A DNA stretch of 64,000 nucleotides from an uncultured Draconibacterium sp. (GTDB taxonomy: Bacteria; Bacteroidota; Bacteroidia; Bacteroidales; Prolixibacteraceae), in the NCBI RefSeq assembly GCF_963677575.1, contig NZ_OY782038.1:4095501-4159500 (forward strand), written 5' to 3'. This document shows, in pieces, positions 33,936 to 42,690 of the stretch. Position 1 is the first letter of the stretch, and each line of letters starts with the position of its first letter. Both the position numbers and the translations under genes were made by a program. The notes under the pieces are model-generated. The model made no database searches, was not told the DNA's origin, and was given only the letters and a program-made list of their open reading frames with translations.

Positions 33936-34622
33936 TTAGCTGGATAAACTAATGTCTTTAATCTTTTTAGCCGGATTAATAAGGATGAGGAAAAGAATTC
34001 CGGTTAATGCCAGTTCGTGTAGTTCACTCTCTTTAACCATATTAATGGCAAGCGGAATGAAAGAGTTGACGGCCAACAGCACAATAATGTGGTGCAGGCG
34101 TGGAATCGGGACCCCATAACCGGTTACCAGTTTGCGAATGGATTTTACCTTATATGTAAGTAGCGGAAGTAATATAAAGTAGCAAATTAGCGCAATGAAC
34201 ATGAGGTTTGAAAAAATGAGGATATTTAGGTCTACTCCGCCCACTTCCAGGTTATGCAGGTTGGTTTCGCCCTGGTAGTTATTTTGCATAAAATATTCGC
34301 CCGACTGTACCGAGAAGATACGTTGTCCCCAAGATATCTCCTCGCCCATTCCGAAAAAGAAAACAAAAGAGGCAAGTGCGTTAAAGAATATTCGTTTTCC
34401 GTTTTTTTCTTTTTTAGCTTTTACTGCTTTTATGGCAAAAAGTATCGAGCCTAATAGTAAAAACAGTGCCGTAAGGTATTCTACCCAGCCATCTTCACGA
34501 ATTACTTTGTTGAAAGTTTCCTGTCCAAAATTACTTTGCTGTTTTCCATAAGCTACAAAACCTATAATCAAGGTATAAACAGCAATGTCAAGAATTGTAA
34601 TCCACGAAATATTTTTCTTCAT
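33936..34622 (-). CDS. Multi-pass membrane protein with GEEISWGQRIFS motif (paralogue 2)
   Basis: The 228-residue protein is a homologue of the facing gene. GEEISWGQRIFS, QGETNLHNLEVGG and LNILIFS are shared almost without change, while the first and last thirds are much more diverged. The membrane topology looks the same. It converges with paralogue 1 with 46 bases between stop codons, and its ATG lies 72 bases from the divergent glycosyltransferase start. Inverted rather than tandem duplication, with a frozen core, argues for selection on the core motif. Function unknown. Confidence 0.75.
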   Translation of the reverse strand: MKKNISWITILDIAVYTLIIGFVAYGKQQSNFGQETFNKVIREDGWVEYLTALFLLLGSILFAIKAVKAKKEKNGKRIFFNALASFVFFFGMGEEISWGQRIFSVQSGEYFMQNNYQGETNLHNLEVGGVDLNILIFSNLMFIALICYFILLPLLTYKVKSIRKLVTGYGVPIPRLHHIIVLLAVNSFIPLAINMVKESELHELALTGILFLILINPAKKIKDISLSS

Positions 34623-34694
34623 TTGTACTCAAATTAAAAATGTGGGCGTAAAATTAGTATTTTTTGCTTTCGCGCCTGCCTAAATTCATTACTA

Positions 34695-36329
34695 ATGAAT
34701 GATCGTCGTTTCTACTTTGCAATTCTAATTCCCCTTCTTTTAATTATTGTCTCAGCTATACCTATTCCGTTAATTGTTAATGCTGCAAAATATGCAGAGG
34801 TTGGTCGTGAGATGCTGATGAATCAGGACTGGATTAACCTGACGATTGGCGGCGATGCCTACGATCAGAAACCACCGATGTTGTTTTGGATTGCAGCGGT
34901 TACTTTCAAGCTGTTTGGTTTGTCGGTACCGGCCTACAAACTGGCGGTGCTTTTGTTTTCATGCCTTGGGGTGTATTCGACATATCGACTGGGTAAACTT
35001 TTTTACGGAAAAGAGACCGGTTTGCTGGCTGCTTTCTTTTGGGTAATGTCTCTAGGATTTCAGCATTTTAACAACGATATACATACCGATACTTTACTGG
35101 CCGACTTTGTGGTTTTCTCGGTGTGGCAGTTTTCGGCCTATTTAAAAACGCATAAGTGGCTGAACTTTCTGCTGGGCGCAGTTGGTGTTGGTTTGTCTAT
35201 GCTGGCAAAAGGCCCGGTGGGAGTTGTAATTCCCGCTGCGGCAATTGGAGGAACGATGTTCGTTCATAAGCAATGGAAAGAGATATTTAATTACCGTTGG
35301 TTAATAGCCCTGATAATAGTAGGTATTATGATCTTGCCTGCAATGACCGGATTGCTAAACCAGTTTGGATTAAAGGGAATCAAGTTCTACTTCTGGACTA
35401 ATAATGTTGGGCGTGTTACCGGCTCATACCACGGTAGTGGTACAGATTATTCCTTTTACCTGCATACATCGTTATATGTGTTGTTGCCGTGGACTATATT
35501 TATGGTATATGGTTTTATTAAAGAAATAGGAGGCCTGATCGGCTTGCGAAAAAATAAAGCCCAGGAATTTGAGGTCGTGAACATTTTTGCAGTTGTGGTT
35601 TATTTGGGTATCCTATCGATAGCCAAACAGCAAAATCCGCATTACATGCTTTCGGCGGTTCCTTTTATGTATATAATAAGTGCAAAATGGACCGTGCGTT
35701 TGTTCTCTCCCGAGACTAAATCGAAAACCAGAAATGTAATTGCAATAATAAATAAAGTTATTGCGCTTGTTGGTCCTATTGCTCTTCTGGTGTTTCCAAT
35801 AGTGGTGTTCCCTGAAAAACGCATTTGGTTCTGGTCCATTTACGGGCTTCTGTTTGCAGGAATCGTGGTAATGGGAATTAATAAGAATGATTTGCCGAAA
35901 CAGATCGTGATGCTAACATTTACCATTACAATAATGCTGTTTACTGTTAATGTAAACATGTTGCCTAATATGATGAAGTTTCACACTTCGAAAGAAGCGG
36001 CTGAAATTTTTAATGAAAAGGCTCCCGAAGGGGCAACATTAAGTATGTATACATCCAGTGCACGGCTTTGGAATTTGTTATTGTATTCAAAATCTCCCGG
36101 AACCTACCTTATCGAAAAAGAAGACCTGGAAGCATTTACGCCTAAACCGGGGGCGTGGATATACACTTCGGAAGAGGGATATAGCGATATGCTTGAAATG
36201 GGATTGGATATAAATGTAGTAAAGAAATTTACCGAACATAAACAATTAACAGCTCAATCAGCTCGGTTTTTAAATCCAAAGACCAGGGCCAGCAGATTTC
36301 TTAATATGTATCTTGTTGAGTTGAAATAA
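34695..36329 (+). CDS. Membrane glycosyltransferase, ArnT/PMT (GT39-like)
   Basis: The 544-residue protein has an N-terminal helix, a first periplasmic loop with the acidic EVGREMLMNQDW and the conserved DQKPPMLFWI, and then about eleven membrane segments. This is the plan of ArnT/PMT-type enzymes that use polyprenyl-phosphate sugars to glycosylate lipid or protein on the outer face of the inner membrane. LSMLAKGPVGVVIP matches the conserved LAKGP stretch of the family. A soluble C-terminal domain of about 100 residues follows. The acceptor cannot be told. It diverges from paralogue 2 and ends in a clear terminator. Confidence 0.85.
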   Translation: MNDRRFYFAILIPLLLIIVSAIPIPLIVNAAKYAEVGREMLMNQDWINLTIGGDAYDQKPPMLFWIAAVTFKLFGLSVPAYKLAVLLFSCLGVYSTYRLGKLFYGKETGLLAAFFWVMSLGFQHFNNDIHTDTLLADFVVFSVWQFSAYLKTHKWLNFLLGAVGVGLSMLAKGPVGVVIPAAAIGGTMFVHKQWKEIFNYRWLIALIIVGIMILPAMTGLLNQFGLKGIKFYFWTNNVGRVTGSYHGSGTDYSFYLHTSLYVLLPWTIFMVYGFIKEIGGLIGLRKNKAQEFEVVNIFAVVVYLGILSIAKQQNPHYMLSAVPFMYIISAKWTVRLFSPETKSKTRNVIAIINKVIALVGPIALLVFPIVVFPEKRIWFWSIYGLLFAGIVVMGINKNDLPKQIVMLTFTITIMLFTVNVNMLPNMMKFHTSKEAAEIFNEKAPEGATLSMYTSSARLWNLLLYSKSPGTYLIEKEDLEAFTPKPGAWIYTSEEGYSDMLEMGLDINVVKKFTEHKQLTAQSARFLNPKTRASRFLNMYLVELK

Positions 36330-36367
36330 TCGTATTATATACTATTACCCAAACTTTGCCGAAAATT

Positions 36368-36392
36368 AAACCGAACGCTCGGTTTTTAATTT
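36368..36392 (+). terminator. Terminator after the glycosyltransferase
   Basis: AAACCGA (36368-36374) pairs with TCGGTTT (36379-36385) around a four-base loop, followed by a T-rich run. Confidence 0.7.
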
Positions 36393-36930
36393 TTCTACAC
36401 GTCTACTGAAAAAAATCGTCTGTATTTATTCCGGGCCGTCATTTTATTCGTTAAGATGTTCTGAAATCACTTTTGCCGCAAATAATGATTTCGAAATGTT
36501 GCTTTTTGTTTGCCCGTGTATAAAAAATGGGGGCTGCCATACGAAAAGTGATGATTGTCTGCATTTTCCGTTAGACGGCACTTCTCGCCGTTCTGTTAAT
36601 TCTCGTTGTTTTAATAACAATAAGTTTCTTGTTTTTTAGTGTTTTGTGGGTCGAATACAGCATTTTGGTATAAAAACGGCAATAAAACATACGAATCGCT
36701 ATCAAAAAGGTAAAATATAGCGCCATATATTAATAATTTGTTAAGCGAATTAACATACTGGCATAAAATGGGGGTATGAATGAAAAAAAGTGTATTTATT
36801 TGAATCAATAAATAAAAAACAGGGGGTAGAGGAAGGAAAAAGTAGTTAATATGGAAATTACCTCGTTTTTTACAGGGCAGTACTAGATTTAAAATTAAAA
36901 ATAGCAGTTTAACTTTTAAAATTTACGATT
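36393..36930. other. Long AT-rich leader before the porin-glnK-amt operon
   Basis: No gene is visible in about 540 bases. The last 150 bases include purine-rich AGGGGGTAGAGGAAGG, roughly 100 bases before the next ATG. The length is unusual for this window and suggests a regulated promoter or long untranslated leader for the nitrogen operon. I found no convincing sigma-54 or TAnnTTTG promoter with both elements. Confidence 0.35.
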
Positions 36931-37617
36931 ATGAAAAAGACACTACTGATTACAGCAAGTTTTTTACTACTTTTTGTTGTATCAATTTCGAATGTTAAAG
37001 CTCAGGAATGGAGCACAGGTTTAGACATTTACTCAAGTTATATTTGGCGTGGTGCCAAATTTGGATCCGGGCCTGCTTTTCAGCCTTACGTTGAATTTTC
37101 TGCTGGTGATTTTGCCATTGGTGCATGGGGGTCTGTTAATTCATCTTCTGATGAGAGCATGGAGATGGATTTGTACGCAGGTTATTCAATTGCATTGAGT
37201 GAATCTTCATCTTTGGACCTGACCTTAACTGATTATTATTTTGGTGGTGATTGGACCGAGTATGCATCAATGCATTATTTGGAGCCAAGCGTTAGCCTGA
37301 GTCTAGGTGATTTCTCTTTAACTGCGGCATATATGTTCCTGCCTGAAATGGAAATGGAAGATGGAAGCACTACTGATTTCGGAGAAGAAGCTGACCTTTA
37401 CCTTGAAGCCGGATATTCTTTCGGATCTGTTGATCTTGGATTTGGAATGGGGGATGGACAGTACACCGACGATGGAGATTTTAATGTATGCAATATAAAC
37501 ATTGGTACCTCAAAAGAAATTGCAATAACAGAAACATTTACACTTCCTGTTTCAGGGTCTGTTATTCTTAATCCGTCAACCGGAGGTTTCTTTATTACAG
37601 TTGGTATTTCGCTGTAA
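36931..37617 (+). CDS. TorF-like putative porin of the nitrogen operon
   Basis: The 228-residue protein has a signal peptide (MKKTLLITASFLLLFVVSIS...KAQ). It is followed by a small beta-barrel pattern, beginning WSTGLDIYSSYIWRGAKFG and ending in alternating hydrophobic strands with a final VGISL. This is the look of the TorF/gcw_chp putative porin family. Such genes often precede glnK and amt, which is exactly the case here (85 bases before glnK). A role in letting small nitrogen compounds cross the outer membrane is the obvious inference. The many acidic residues in loops fit a cation path, though that is speculative. Confidence 0.78.
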   Translation: MKKTLLITASFLLLFVVSISNVKAQEWSTGLDIYSSYIWRGAKFGSGPAFQPYVEFSAGDFAIGAWGSVNSSSDESMEMDLYAGYSIALSESSSLDLTLTDYYFGGDWTEYASMHYLEPSVSLSLGDFSLTAAYMFLPEMEMEDGSTTDFGEEADLYLEAGYSFGSVDLGFGMGDGQYTDDGDFNVCNINIGTSKEIAITETFTLPVSGSVILNPSTGGFFITVGISL

Positions 37618-37702
37618 CAGAGAAGATATTTTGATATGAAACGAGTCTGCAACTCGGGCTCGTTACATCTTATACTTTAAAAAACAAATAACATTAAATA
37701 AG

Positions 37703-38059
37703 ATGAAAAAGATTGAAGCAGTAATACGCAAATCAAAATTTGATGAGGTAAAAGACGCACTGTATGAAGCAGGCATCGAATTCTTCTCTTTCTGGGATGT
37801 AAGGGGAGTAGGTCAGGCTCGCGAAGGTCGTGCTTACCGTGGTATTGTTTACGATACCAGTACAATCGAGAGAATAAAATTATCCATTATCGTTCGCGAT
37901 AAAAATATTGATAAAACAGTTCAGGCCATTTTAGGATCAGCCAGAACAGGCGAGATCGGCGACGGTAAAGTATTCGTTCTTCCAATCGAAGAATCATACC
38001 GAATAAGAACCGGAGAGCATGGCGATGAGTCACTTTTTATTAAAGGTAAAGAAGAGTAG
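37703..38059 (+). CDS. glnK: PII-family nitrogen regulator
   Basis: The 118-residue PII protein starts MKKIEAVIRKSKFDEVKDAL. It has a T-loop region (GVGQAREGRAYRGIVYDTS), the B-loop TGEIGDGKVFV and the C-loop segment RIRTGEHGDESL. These bind ATP/ADP and 2-oxoglutarate. The T-loop is close to GlnK types that plug ammonium channels; Tyr residues are present in AYRGIVY, but the classical uridylylation site pattern is not exact. It lies 23 bases upstream of amt, so the product probably controls that transporter directly. Confidence 0.92.
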   Translation: MKKIEAVIRKSKFDEVKDALYEAGIEFFSFWDVRGVGQAREGRAYRGIVYDTSTIERIKLSIIVRDKNIDKTVQAILGSARTGEIGDGKVFVLPIEESYRIRTGEHGDESLFIKGKEE

Positions 38060-38082
38060 TAACTGAAAAAGATTAGATTATC

Positions 38083-39315
38083 ATGGAAGAAACTTTGCAA
38101 GGCCTACAAATAGGTATAGATAATATGTGGTTATTGGTTGCTGCATTTCTGGTAATGTTCATGCAACCTGGATTTGCCTTGGTGGAGGCAGGTTTTACAC
38201 GATCAAAAAACACCGCGAACATTTTAATGAAAAACCTGATGGACTTCTCAATTGGTTCAATTCTTTATTGGGCAATTGGTTTTACTATCATGTACGGAGA
38301 CTCAATAGGAGGATTCATTGGAACACCTGACCTGTTCTTTATGAGCGACGGTTTTGGTAGCAATTATTCTGATTATGCCGACCTGTTTTTCCAAACCGTA
38401 TTCGCAGCTACCGCAGCAACAATTGTTTCGGGAGCTATGGCTGAAAGAACTGAGTTTAAAGCATATTTGATTTTCAGTATTGTAATTACTGTAGTTATTT
38501 ACCCAATTTCAGGTCACTGGACATGGGGTGGTGGTTGGTTGAGCCAACTTGGATTCCACGATTTCGCCGGTTCATCTATTGTACACTCTGTTGGTGCATG
38601 GGTTGGTTTAGCTGGTGCGTCTATTATTGGACCTCGTATTGGAAAATACAAAAAAGACGGTACTCCAACGGCGATTCCTGGTCACAACCTGGCTTACGGA
38701 GCACTTGGTGTGTTTATTCTGTGGTTCGGATGGTTCGGATTTAACCCTGGATCTCAATTAGCAGCTGCCGGTACTGACAACGCTGTTGCAATTGGTCATA
38801 TCGCAGTTACTACCAACCTGGCTGCTGCAGCTGGTGCTGTTACTGCAATGTTGGTTGCATGGGTTCGTTACAAGCGTCCATCACTTTCAATTTCGTTGAA
38901 CGGTGCATTGGCTGGTTTGGTTGCCATTACAGCTGGTTGTGATGCTGTTGATCCAGTGGGAGCATTATTCATCGGTATTATTGCCGGTTTCATTCTGCCA
39001 TTCGCAGTTGAATTTATAGATAAAGTATTAAAGGTTGACGACCCTGTAGGTGCTATTTCAGTACACGGTGTTGGTGGTGCTTTTGGTACACTGGCAGTAG
39101 GTTTATTCTCTACTTCTGAAGGTTTATTCTACGGTGGTGGAGCAAAATTACTGGGTATTCAGGCAATTGGTGTATTATCATTCTTCGCTTGGGCATTCGG
39201 TTTAGGTTTGGTATTATTCTTCATTTTGAAGAAAGCAAATATACTGCGCGTTTCTAAGCGCATTGAAGAAGAGGGCCTCGATGTTTACGAACATGGTGAG
39301 AGCGCCTATAATTAA
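38083..39315 (+). CDS. amt: Ammonium transporter (Amt family), PII-linked
   Basis: The 410-residue channel has the signature VMFMQPGFALVEAGFTRSKN in the first helix, as in cyanobacterial-type Amt. The pore histidines are in SIVHSVGAWVG and SVHGVGGAFG. The tail LDVYEHGESAYN matches the PII-binding C-terminus. It is the third gene of porin-glnK-amt and ends before a strong terminator. It differs substantially from the first amt of this window (the first helix reads MQPGFAL versus MTPGLAF), so they are not recent duplicates. Confidence 0.94.
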   Translation: MEETLQGLQIGIDNMWLLVAAFLVMFMQPGFALVEAGFTRSKNTANILMKNLMDFSIGSILYWAIGFTIMYGDSIGGFIGTPDLFFMSDGFGSNYSDYADLFFQTVFAATAATIVSGAMAERTEFKAYLIFSIVITVVIYPISGHWTWGGGWLSQLGFHDFAGSSIVHSVGAWVGLAGASIIGPRIGKYKKDGTPTAIPGHNLAYGALGVFILWFGWFGFNPGSQLAAAGTDNAVAIGHIAVTTNLAAAAGAVTAMLVAWVRYKRPSLSISLNGALAGLVAITAGCDAVDPVGALFIGIIAGFILPFAVEFIDKVLKVDDPVGAISVHGVGGAFGTLAVGLFSTSEGLFYGGGAKLLGIQAIGVLSFFAWAFGLGLVLFFILKKANILRVSKRIEEEGLDVYEHGESAYN

Positions 39316-39331
39316 TAATCTTCTTCAGCTT

Positions 39332-39351
39332 TTAAGTCTGTAGCTGTCTGT
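39332..39351. repeat. Exact 20-mer shared with the argG upstream gap (copy 1)
   Basis: TTAAGTCTGTAGCTGTCTGT occurs here after amt and again at 51542-51561 next to argG, both times between genes. Confidence 0.6.
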
Positions 39352-39354
39352 TTG

Positions 39355-39385
39355 TGGCCCCGTCGTTGGGCGGGGCCATTTTTCT
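39355..39385 (+). terminator. Terminator of the porin-glnK-amt operon
   Basis: TGGCCCCG pairs perfectly with CGGGGCCA around an eight-base loop and is followed by TTTTTCTTTT. Confidence 0.85.
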
Positions 39386-39505
39386 TTTCACTACACGACT
39401 AAAAAATTGATAAAAACATTAACTGCATATAATACATTTCGTTTTACGTTAGATTAAGGTCAAGGGTAGTTATTAGTTAGTTTAGTTAGATTAAAAGAAT
39501 CGGAG

Positions 39506-39535
39506 ACCGACTGCAATTTGTAGTCGGTTTTTTTG
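39506..39535 (+). terminator. Second, orphan terminator
   Basis: ACCGACT (39506-39512) pairs with AGTCGGT (39522-39528), followed by seven T. No gene ends just before it; the 120 bases upstream are non-coding, so it could end a small RNA. Confidence 0.6.
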
Positions 39536-39613
39536 TTGATAAAAATGAAAGCTTTTGAGTGAAAGTATTTGAGGCTTATGTATTTTTGTCACTTCTAAAA
39601 AAATGTAGAAATT

Positions 39614-40237
39614 ATGATGCAGACTTGGTTCGAGAGTAAAGTAAAATATATGAAAGTTTCCGAGAGCGGAAGCGAATCGATGGTAACCGAAAATTTTTTG
39701 TTGGATGCCGTATCGTACACCGATGCTGAAACGCGGATTATCCGCCAGATGCAACAAATGGTTAGAGGCGGAGAGTTTCAGATTGTTGACATAAAAAAAT
39801 CGCGTATTGCCGAAGTTTTTCCATTTGAAAATGGTGAATGGTGGTTTAAAGCAGCCATTAATCTGGTTACAATCGACGAGGACGCAGGTAAGGAGAAAAA
39901 GATAAAAACAAATTACCTGATAATGGCCGATGATATAAAAGAAGCATTGACTCGTTTGGATGAAAGTTTGGAATACCTGGTTATTCCATTTGTTGTTACT
40001 TCGTTGGCTGTTAGTCCGATTGTAGATGTTTTTCCTTATAATCCAGAGGAAGCACAAATCCCCGATGGTTATGTTCCGGTAGCAGAGGCCGAGGAGAAAA
40101 AGAATCCGATTTTTACTGATGGTATAAATCCTTATGCTGAAGAAGAGCAGGAAACTGCTCCGGCTGAAGAGGAGGCAGAAGTTGCTGAAACTCCGGAAGA
40201 AATAGAAGATTCAGCCGAAGAAAAACCGGAAGAATAG
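39614..40237 (+). CDS. DUF4494 domain protein
   Basis: The 207-residue protein has a DUF4494 domain over residues about 2-150 (TWFESKVKYMKVSESG, RIIRQMQQMVRGGEFQIVDIKKSRIAEVFPF, WWFKAAINLVTID). This is a conserved Bacteroidota family of unknown function. The C-terminal 55 residues are a low-complexity acidic tail of Glu, Ala and Pro. No signal or membrane segment is present. Two adjacent ATG codons are possible starts. It converges with the next gene across a perfect bidirectional terminator. Confidence 0.85.
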   Translation: MMQTWFESKVKYMKVSESGSESMVTENFLLDAVSYTDAETRIIRQMQQMVRGGEFQIVDIKKSRIAEVFPFENGEWWFKAAINLVTIDEDAGKEKKIKTNYLIMADDIKEALTRLDESLEYLVIPFVVTSLAVSPIVDVFPYNPEEAQIPDGYVPVAEAEEKKNPIFTDGINPYAEEEQETAPAEEEAEVAETPEEIEDSAEEKPEE

Positions 40238-40248
40238 ATAAAAAAATA

Positions 40249-40283
40249 GCAGTCCGCCTGTGGGAAATCTACAGGCAGACTGC
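40249..40283. terminator. Bidirectional terminator between convergent genes
   Basis: GCAGTCCGCCTGT pairs with ACAGGCAGACTGC with one mismatch. An A-run precedes it and a T-rich run follows, so it serves both strands. Confidence 0.8.
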
Positions 40284-40323
40284 ATTTTAAGTTAATTATT
40301 AAGTAGTTGATGAAAAAAAATCT

Positions 40324-41004
40324 CTATAAGTTCACCATTACTTTGTAGTAATTGAATTTACAGCGCATTTTCGGATCAAATTGATAGTAGGCAATTGCAA
40401 TCCGGCAAATGTCTTGTATTGTTTCGTAAATCTCTGCTACTTCTTTTTTACCATAATTATCCAATTCGGTATCTCCCTCTAAAGCAATAAAGAAATCTTC
40501 GAATTGACTAATTCGATTGGCACAAACAAGAATTTTGTCGAACAAGGCATCAGGAGTTCCTTTTTCACTGATTTTTTGCCTTACGCTTTCGTTTAAATTG
40601 GCGGCAAATGTTTTCAGAAATTTAAAGAGGCTAATGTGATCTCCGTTTTTGGCATCGCTGAAATAATCAGTGTAACCGGTGGACCGGAAAAATTCCTTTA
40701 AAAATTCTTTGTCTTTTTTAAAGTCAACTTTTAACGAGGCTCTTAAAACTTTCAGGTGCTGAAGGCCTTCAACCATAATTTCGTGCCATTCGCGATAACG
40801 TTCATCCTCAAGAACATCCAGATTTTCGGAATAGTGTTTGTCAATGGTGTCGTCGATCCACACTGTTAACGAAGTTGCGAATTCCGGATCCCATTCTTTT
40901 CGCAGAACCGATAACTCGAAGATGTTTTCTTTGAACGTTTTTGCAATTTGTTGACAAGCTAAAATGGTGGCGGTACTGGTAGGACAAATGGTTAATGTTT
41001 CCAT
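40324..41004 (-). CDS. Hypothetical helical cytoplasmic protein
   Basis: The 226-residue product is almost entirely helical by composition, with many Lys, Glu, Asp and aromatic residues and no signal or membrane segment. I do not recognise a family. Segments such as EWHEIMVEGLQHLKVLRASL and KEVAEIYETIQDICRIAIAYY look like long amphipathic helices. It is transcribed alone in the same direction as the his/arg cluster but about 230 bases away. A three-copy 13-bp tandem repeat lies 94-132 bases before its start. Confidence 0.55.
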   Translation of the reverse strand: METLTICPTSTATILACQQIAKTFKENIFELSVLRKEWDPEFATSLTVWIDDTIDKHYSENLDVLEDERYREWHEIMVEGLQHLKVLRASLKVDFKKDKEFLKEFFRSTGYTDYFSDAKNGDHISLFKFLKTFAANLNESVRQKISEKGTPDALFDKILVCANRISQFEDFFIALEGDTELDNYGKKEVAEIYETIQDICRIAIAYYQFDPKMRCKFNYYKVMVNL

Positions 41005-41097
41005 ACGAGCGGTTTTTTGTAGTTAGAAGATATAACAAAGCTACGGAGTACCGCCGAAATATACCTAATTGCAAAGTGGTAATATTCAATGTTTTAT

Positions 41098-41136
41098 AAC
41101 TATGTTATGGAACTATGTTTCATAACCATGTTGTAG
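41098..41136. repeat. Three 13-bp tandem repeats
   Basis: AACTATGTTATGG, AACTATGTTTCAT and AACCATGTTGTAG follow one another without gaps, sharing AACYATGTT at exact 13-base steps. They lie between hisIE and the hypothetical gene and could be a regulator site of the latter. Confidence 0.5.
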
Positions 41137-41232
41137 AATATATTGAAACCCAACAGAATATACTTAATCTGTAGTTTTGAAAGAGGGGATTTAATAATGC
41201 AGAGATGCTGTAATTTATTGAAACATAGAGTC

Positions 41233-41850
41233 TTATTTGTGTCTTTTTTTCAGTTCGCGTACAATGTCTTCAATGCGGTAGCCTTTATGTGTAAGCAGCA
41301 CAATTAAGTGATAAAGCAAATCTCCGGCTTCGTAAATGAAGTTTTCGTCGTCGTTGGCCATTGCACCAATTATTGTTTCAACTGCTTCTTCACCAACTTT
41401 TTGAGTGATTTTTCGTGTTCCTTTTTGAAATAGAGAAGTGGTGTACGAACCTTCAGGCATTTCAGTTCTACGCTTGTCGATAAAATCTTGCAGATAGCTT
41501 AAGAACTGAATATCATTGCCCGAGTTTGTTTCTTCAAAACAAGTGTCGTCGCCTTTGTGGCAAACAGGTCCAACAGGATTAACTTTTATAAGCAATGTGT
41601 CGTTGTCGCAATCAATTGCAGTAGAAACAACATTCAGAAAATTTCCCGATTCCTCGCCTTTGGTCCACAAACGGTTTTTTGTGCGGCTGAAAAACGTTAC
41701 TTTGCCAATCTCCTGTGTTTTTGCAAGTGCATCTTCGTTCATAAATCCAAGCATCAAAACATTTTGCGTTTCGGCATCCTGAATGATGGCCGGAATTAGT
41801 CCGTTCATTTTATTGAAATCGATTTTTGAAATATCTGTTAGCTGTCTCAT
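41233..41850 (-). CDS. hisIE: Phosphoribosyl-AMP cyclohydrolase / phosphoribosyl-ATP diphosphatase
   Basis: The 205-residue bifunctional enzyme performs steps two and three of histidine synthesis. The cyclohydrolase half (residues 1-110) has the metal-site motifs DCDNDTLL and VCHKGDDTCF. The diphosphatase half (about 115-205) carries GSYTTSLFQKG, KVGEEAVETIIGA and EAGDLLYHLIVLL. Fused HisIE is usual in Bacteroidota and enterics. It is the last gene of the long minus-strand biosynthesis run, 69 bases after hisF. The other his genes are not in the window. Confidence 0.95.
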   Translation of the reverse strand: MRQLTDISKIDFNKMNGLIPAIIQDAETQNVLMLGFMNEDALAKTQEIGKVTFFSRTKNRLWTKGEESGNFLNVVSTAIDCDNDTLLIKVNPVGPVCHKGDDTCFEETNSGNDIQFLSYLQDFIDKRRTEMPEGSYTTSLFQKGTRKITQKVGEEAVETIIGAMANDDENFIYEAGDLLYHLIVLLTHKGYRIEDIVRELKKRHK

Positions 41851-41919
41851 ATCTGTCTGTTAATTTGGAAGATGGGCTTCCTTAATATTAAATCGTTGCG
41901 AAGTTACTATTTTGATTGG

Positions 41920-42675
41920 CTATCGAACTACAATGCCTTTTTCTTTTAAGTATTTCTTAAGAACCGGAATTGGAATTTCGTTGTAATGGAAAATACTGGC
42001 TGCCAGTCCGGCGTCGGCTTTGCCTTCGGTAAATACGTCGACAAAATGCTCTTTGGTACCAGCACCGCCCGATGCGATGATGGGAATCTTAAGCATATCG
42101 GCCATTTTCGAAAGTTCTTTGTTGGCGAACCCGTTTTTTGTTCCGTCGTGATTCATCGATGTAAAAAGTATCTCACCTGCACCACGGTCTTCTGCTTCTT
42201 TTGCCCACGAAAAGAGTTCTTTGTCGGTTGGAATGCGGCCACCGTTTACGGTAACTGTCCAGTGGTCGTTTTCATCGCCGCGTGCATCGATTGCAACTAC
42301 CACGAACTGGCTTCCGAAATTTAATGCCAGGTCGTCGATCAGTTTCGGATTACGAACTGCAGATGAGTTAATCGATATTTTATCGGCGCCTGCAGCCAAA
42401 AGTTTTTCAGCATCGCTCAATTCGCTGATTCCGCCACCAACGGTAAAGGGGATATTAATGTGTGCTGCAATACGTTTTACCAGATCAACAAAAGTTTTGC
42501 GGCCTTCGTGTGTTGCTGTGATATCCAGAAAACAAAGCTCGTCGGCACCATCGGCAGCATATTTTGCACCTAATTCCACTGGGTCGCCCACTTCTTTAAT
42601 GTCGACAAAATTAATTCCTTTAACGGTTTGTCCGTTGCGGATATCAAGGCACGGTATTATTCGTTTTGCAAGCAT
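41920..42675 (-). CDS. hisF: Imidazole glycerol phosphate synthase, cyclase subunit
   Basis: The 251-residue TIM barrel makes imidazole glycerol phosphate and AICAR from PRFAR with ammonia from HisH. The start is set at the ATG giving MLAKRIIPCLDIRNG, the canonical HisF opening with its first catalytic Asp. Upstream in-frame codons run through a dispersed palindromic repeat and are not coding. Further motifs are FTVGGGISELSDAEKLLAAGADKISINS, EILFTSMNHDGTKNGF and IIASGGAGTKEHF. It follows hisA, with the repeat filling most of the gap. Confidence 0.95.
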   Translation of the reverse strand: MLAKRIIPCLDIRNGQTVKGINFVDIKEVGDPVELGAKYAADGADELCFLDITATHEGRKTFVDLVKRIAAHINIPFTVGGGISELSDAEKLLAAGADKISINSSAVRNPKLIDDLALNFGSQFVVVAIDARGDENDHWTVTVNGGRIPTDKELFSWAKEAEDRGAGEILFTSMNHDGTKNGFANKELSKMADMLKIPIIASGGAGTKEHFVDVFTEGKADAGLAASIFHYNEIPIPVLKKYLKEKGIVVR

Positions 42676-42690
42676 TTTCTTTATTTGTTT

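Noticed and set aside
33233..34622. Misassembled inverted duplication
   Set aside because: The two genes are diverged at the DNA and protein level outside the core, so this is an old paralogy and not an assembly artefact.
36650..36800. Sigma-54 promoter for the porin-glnK-amt operon
   Set aside because: TTGGTATAAAAACGGCA keeps only GG-N10-GC; the rest of the -24/-12 consensus is absent.
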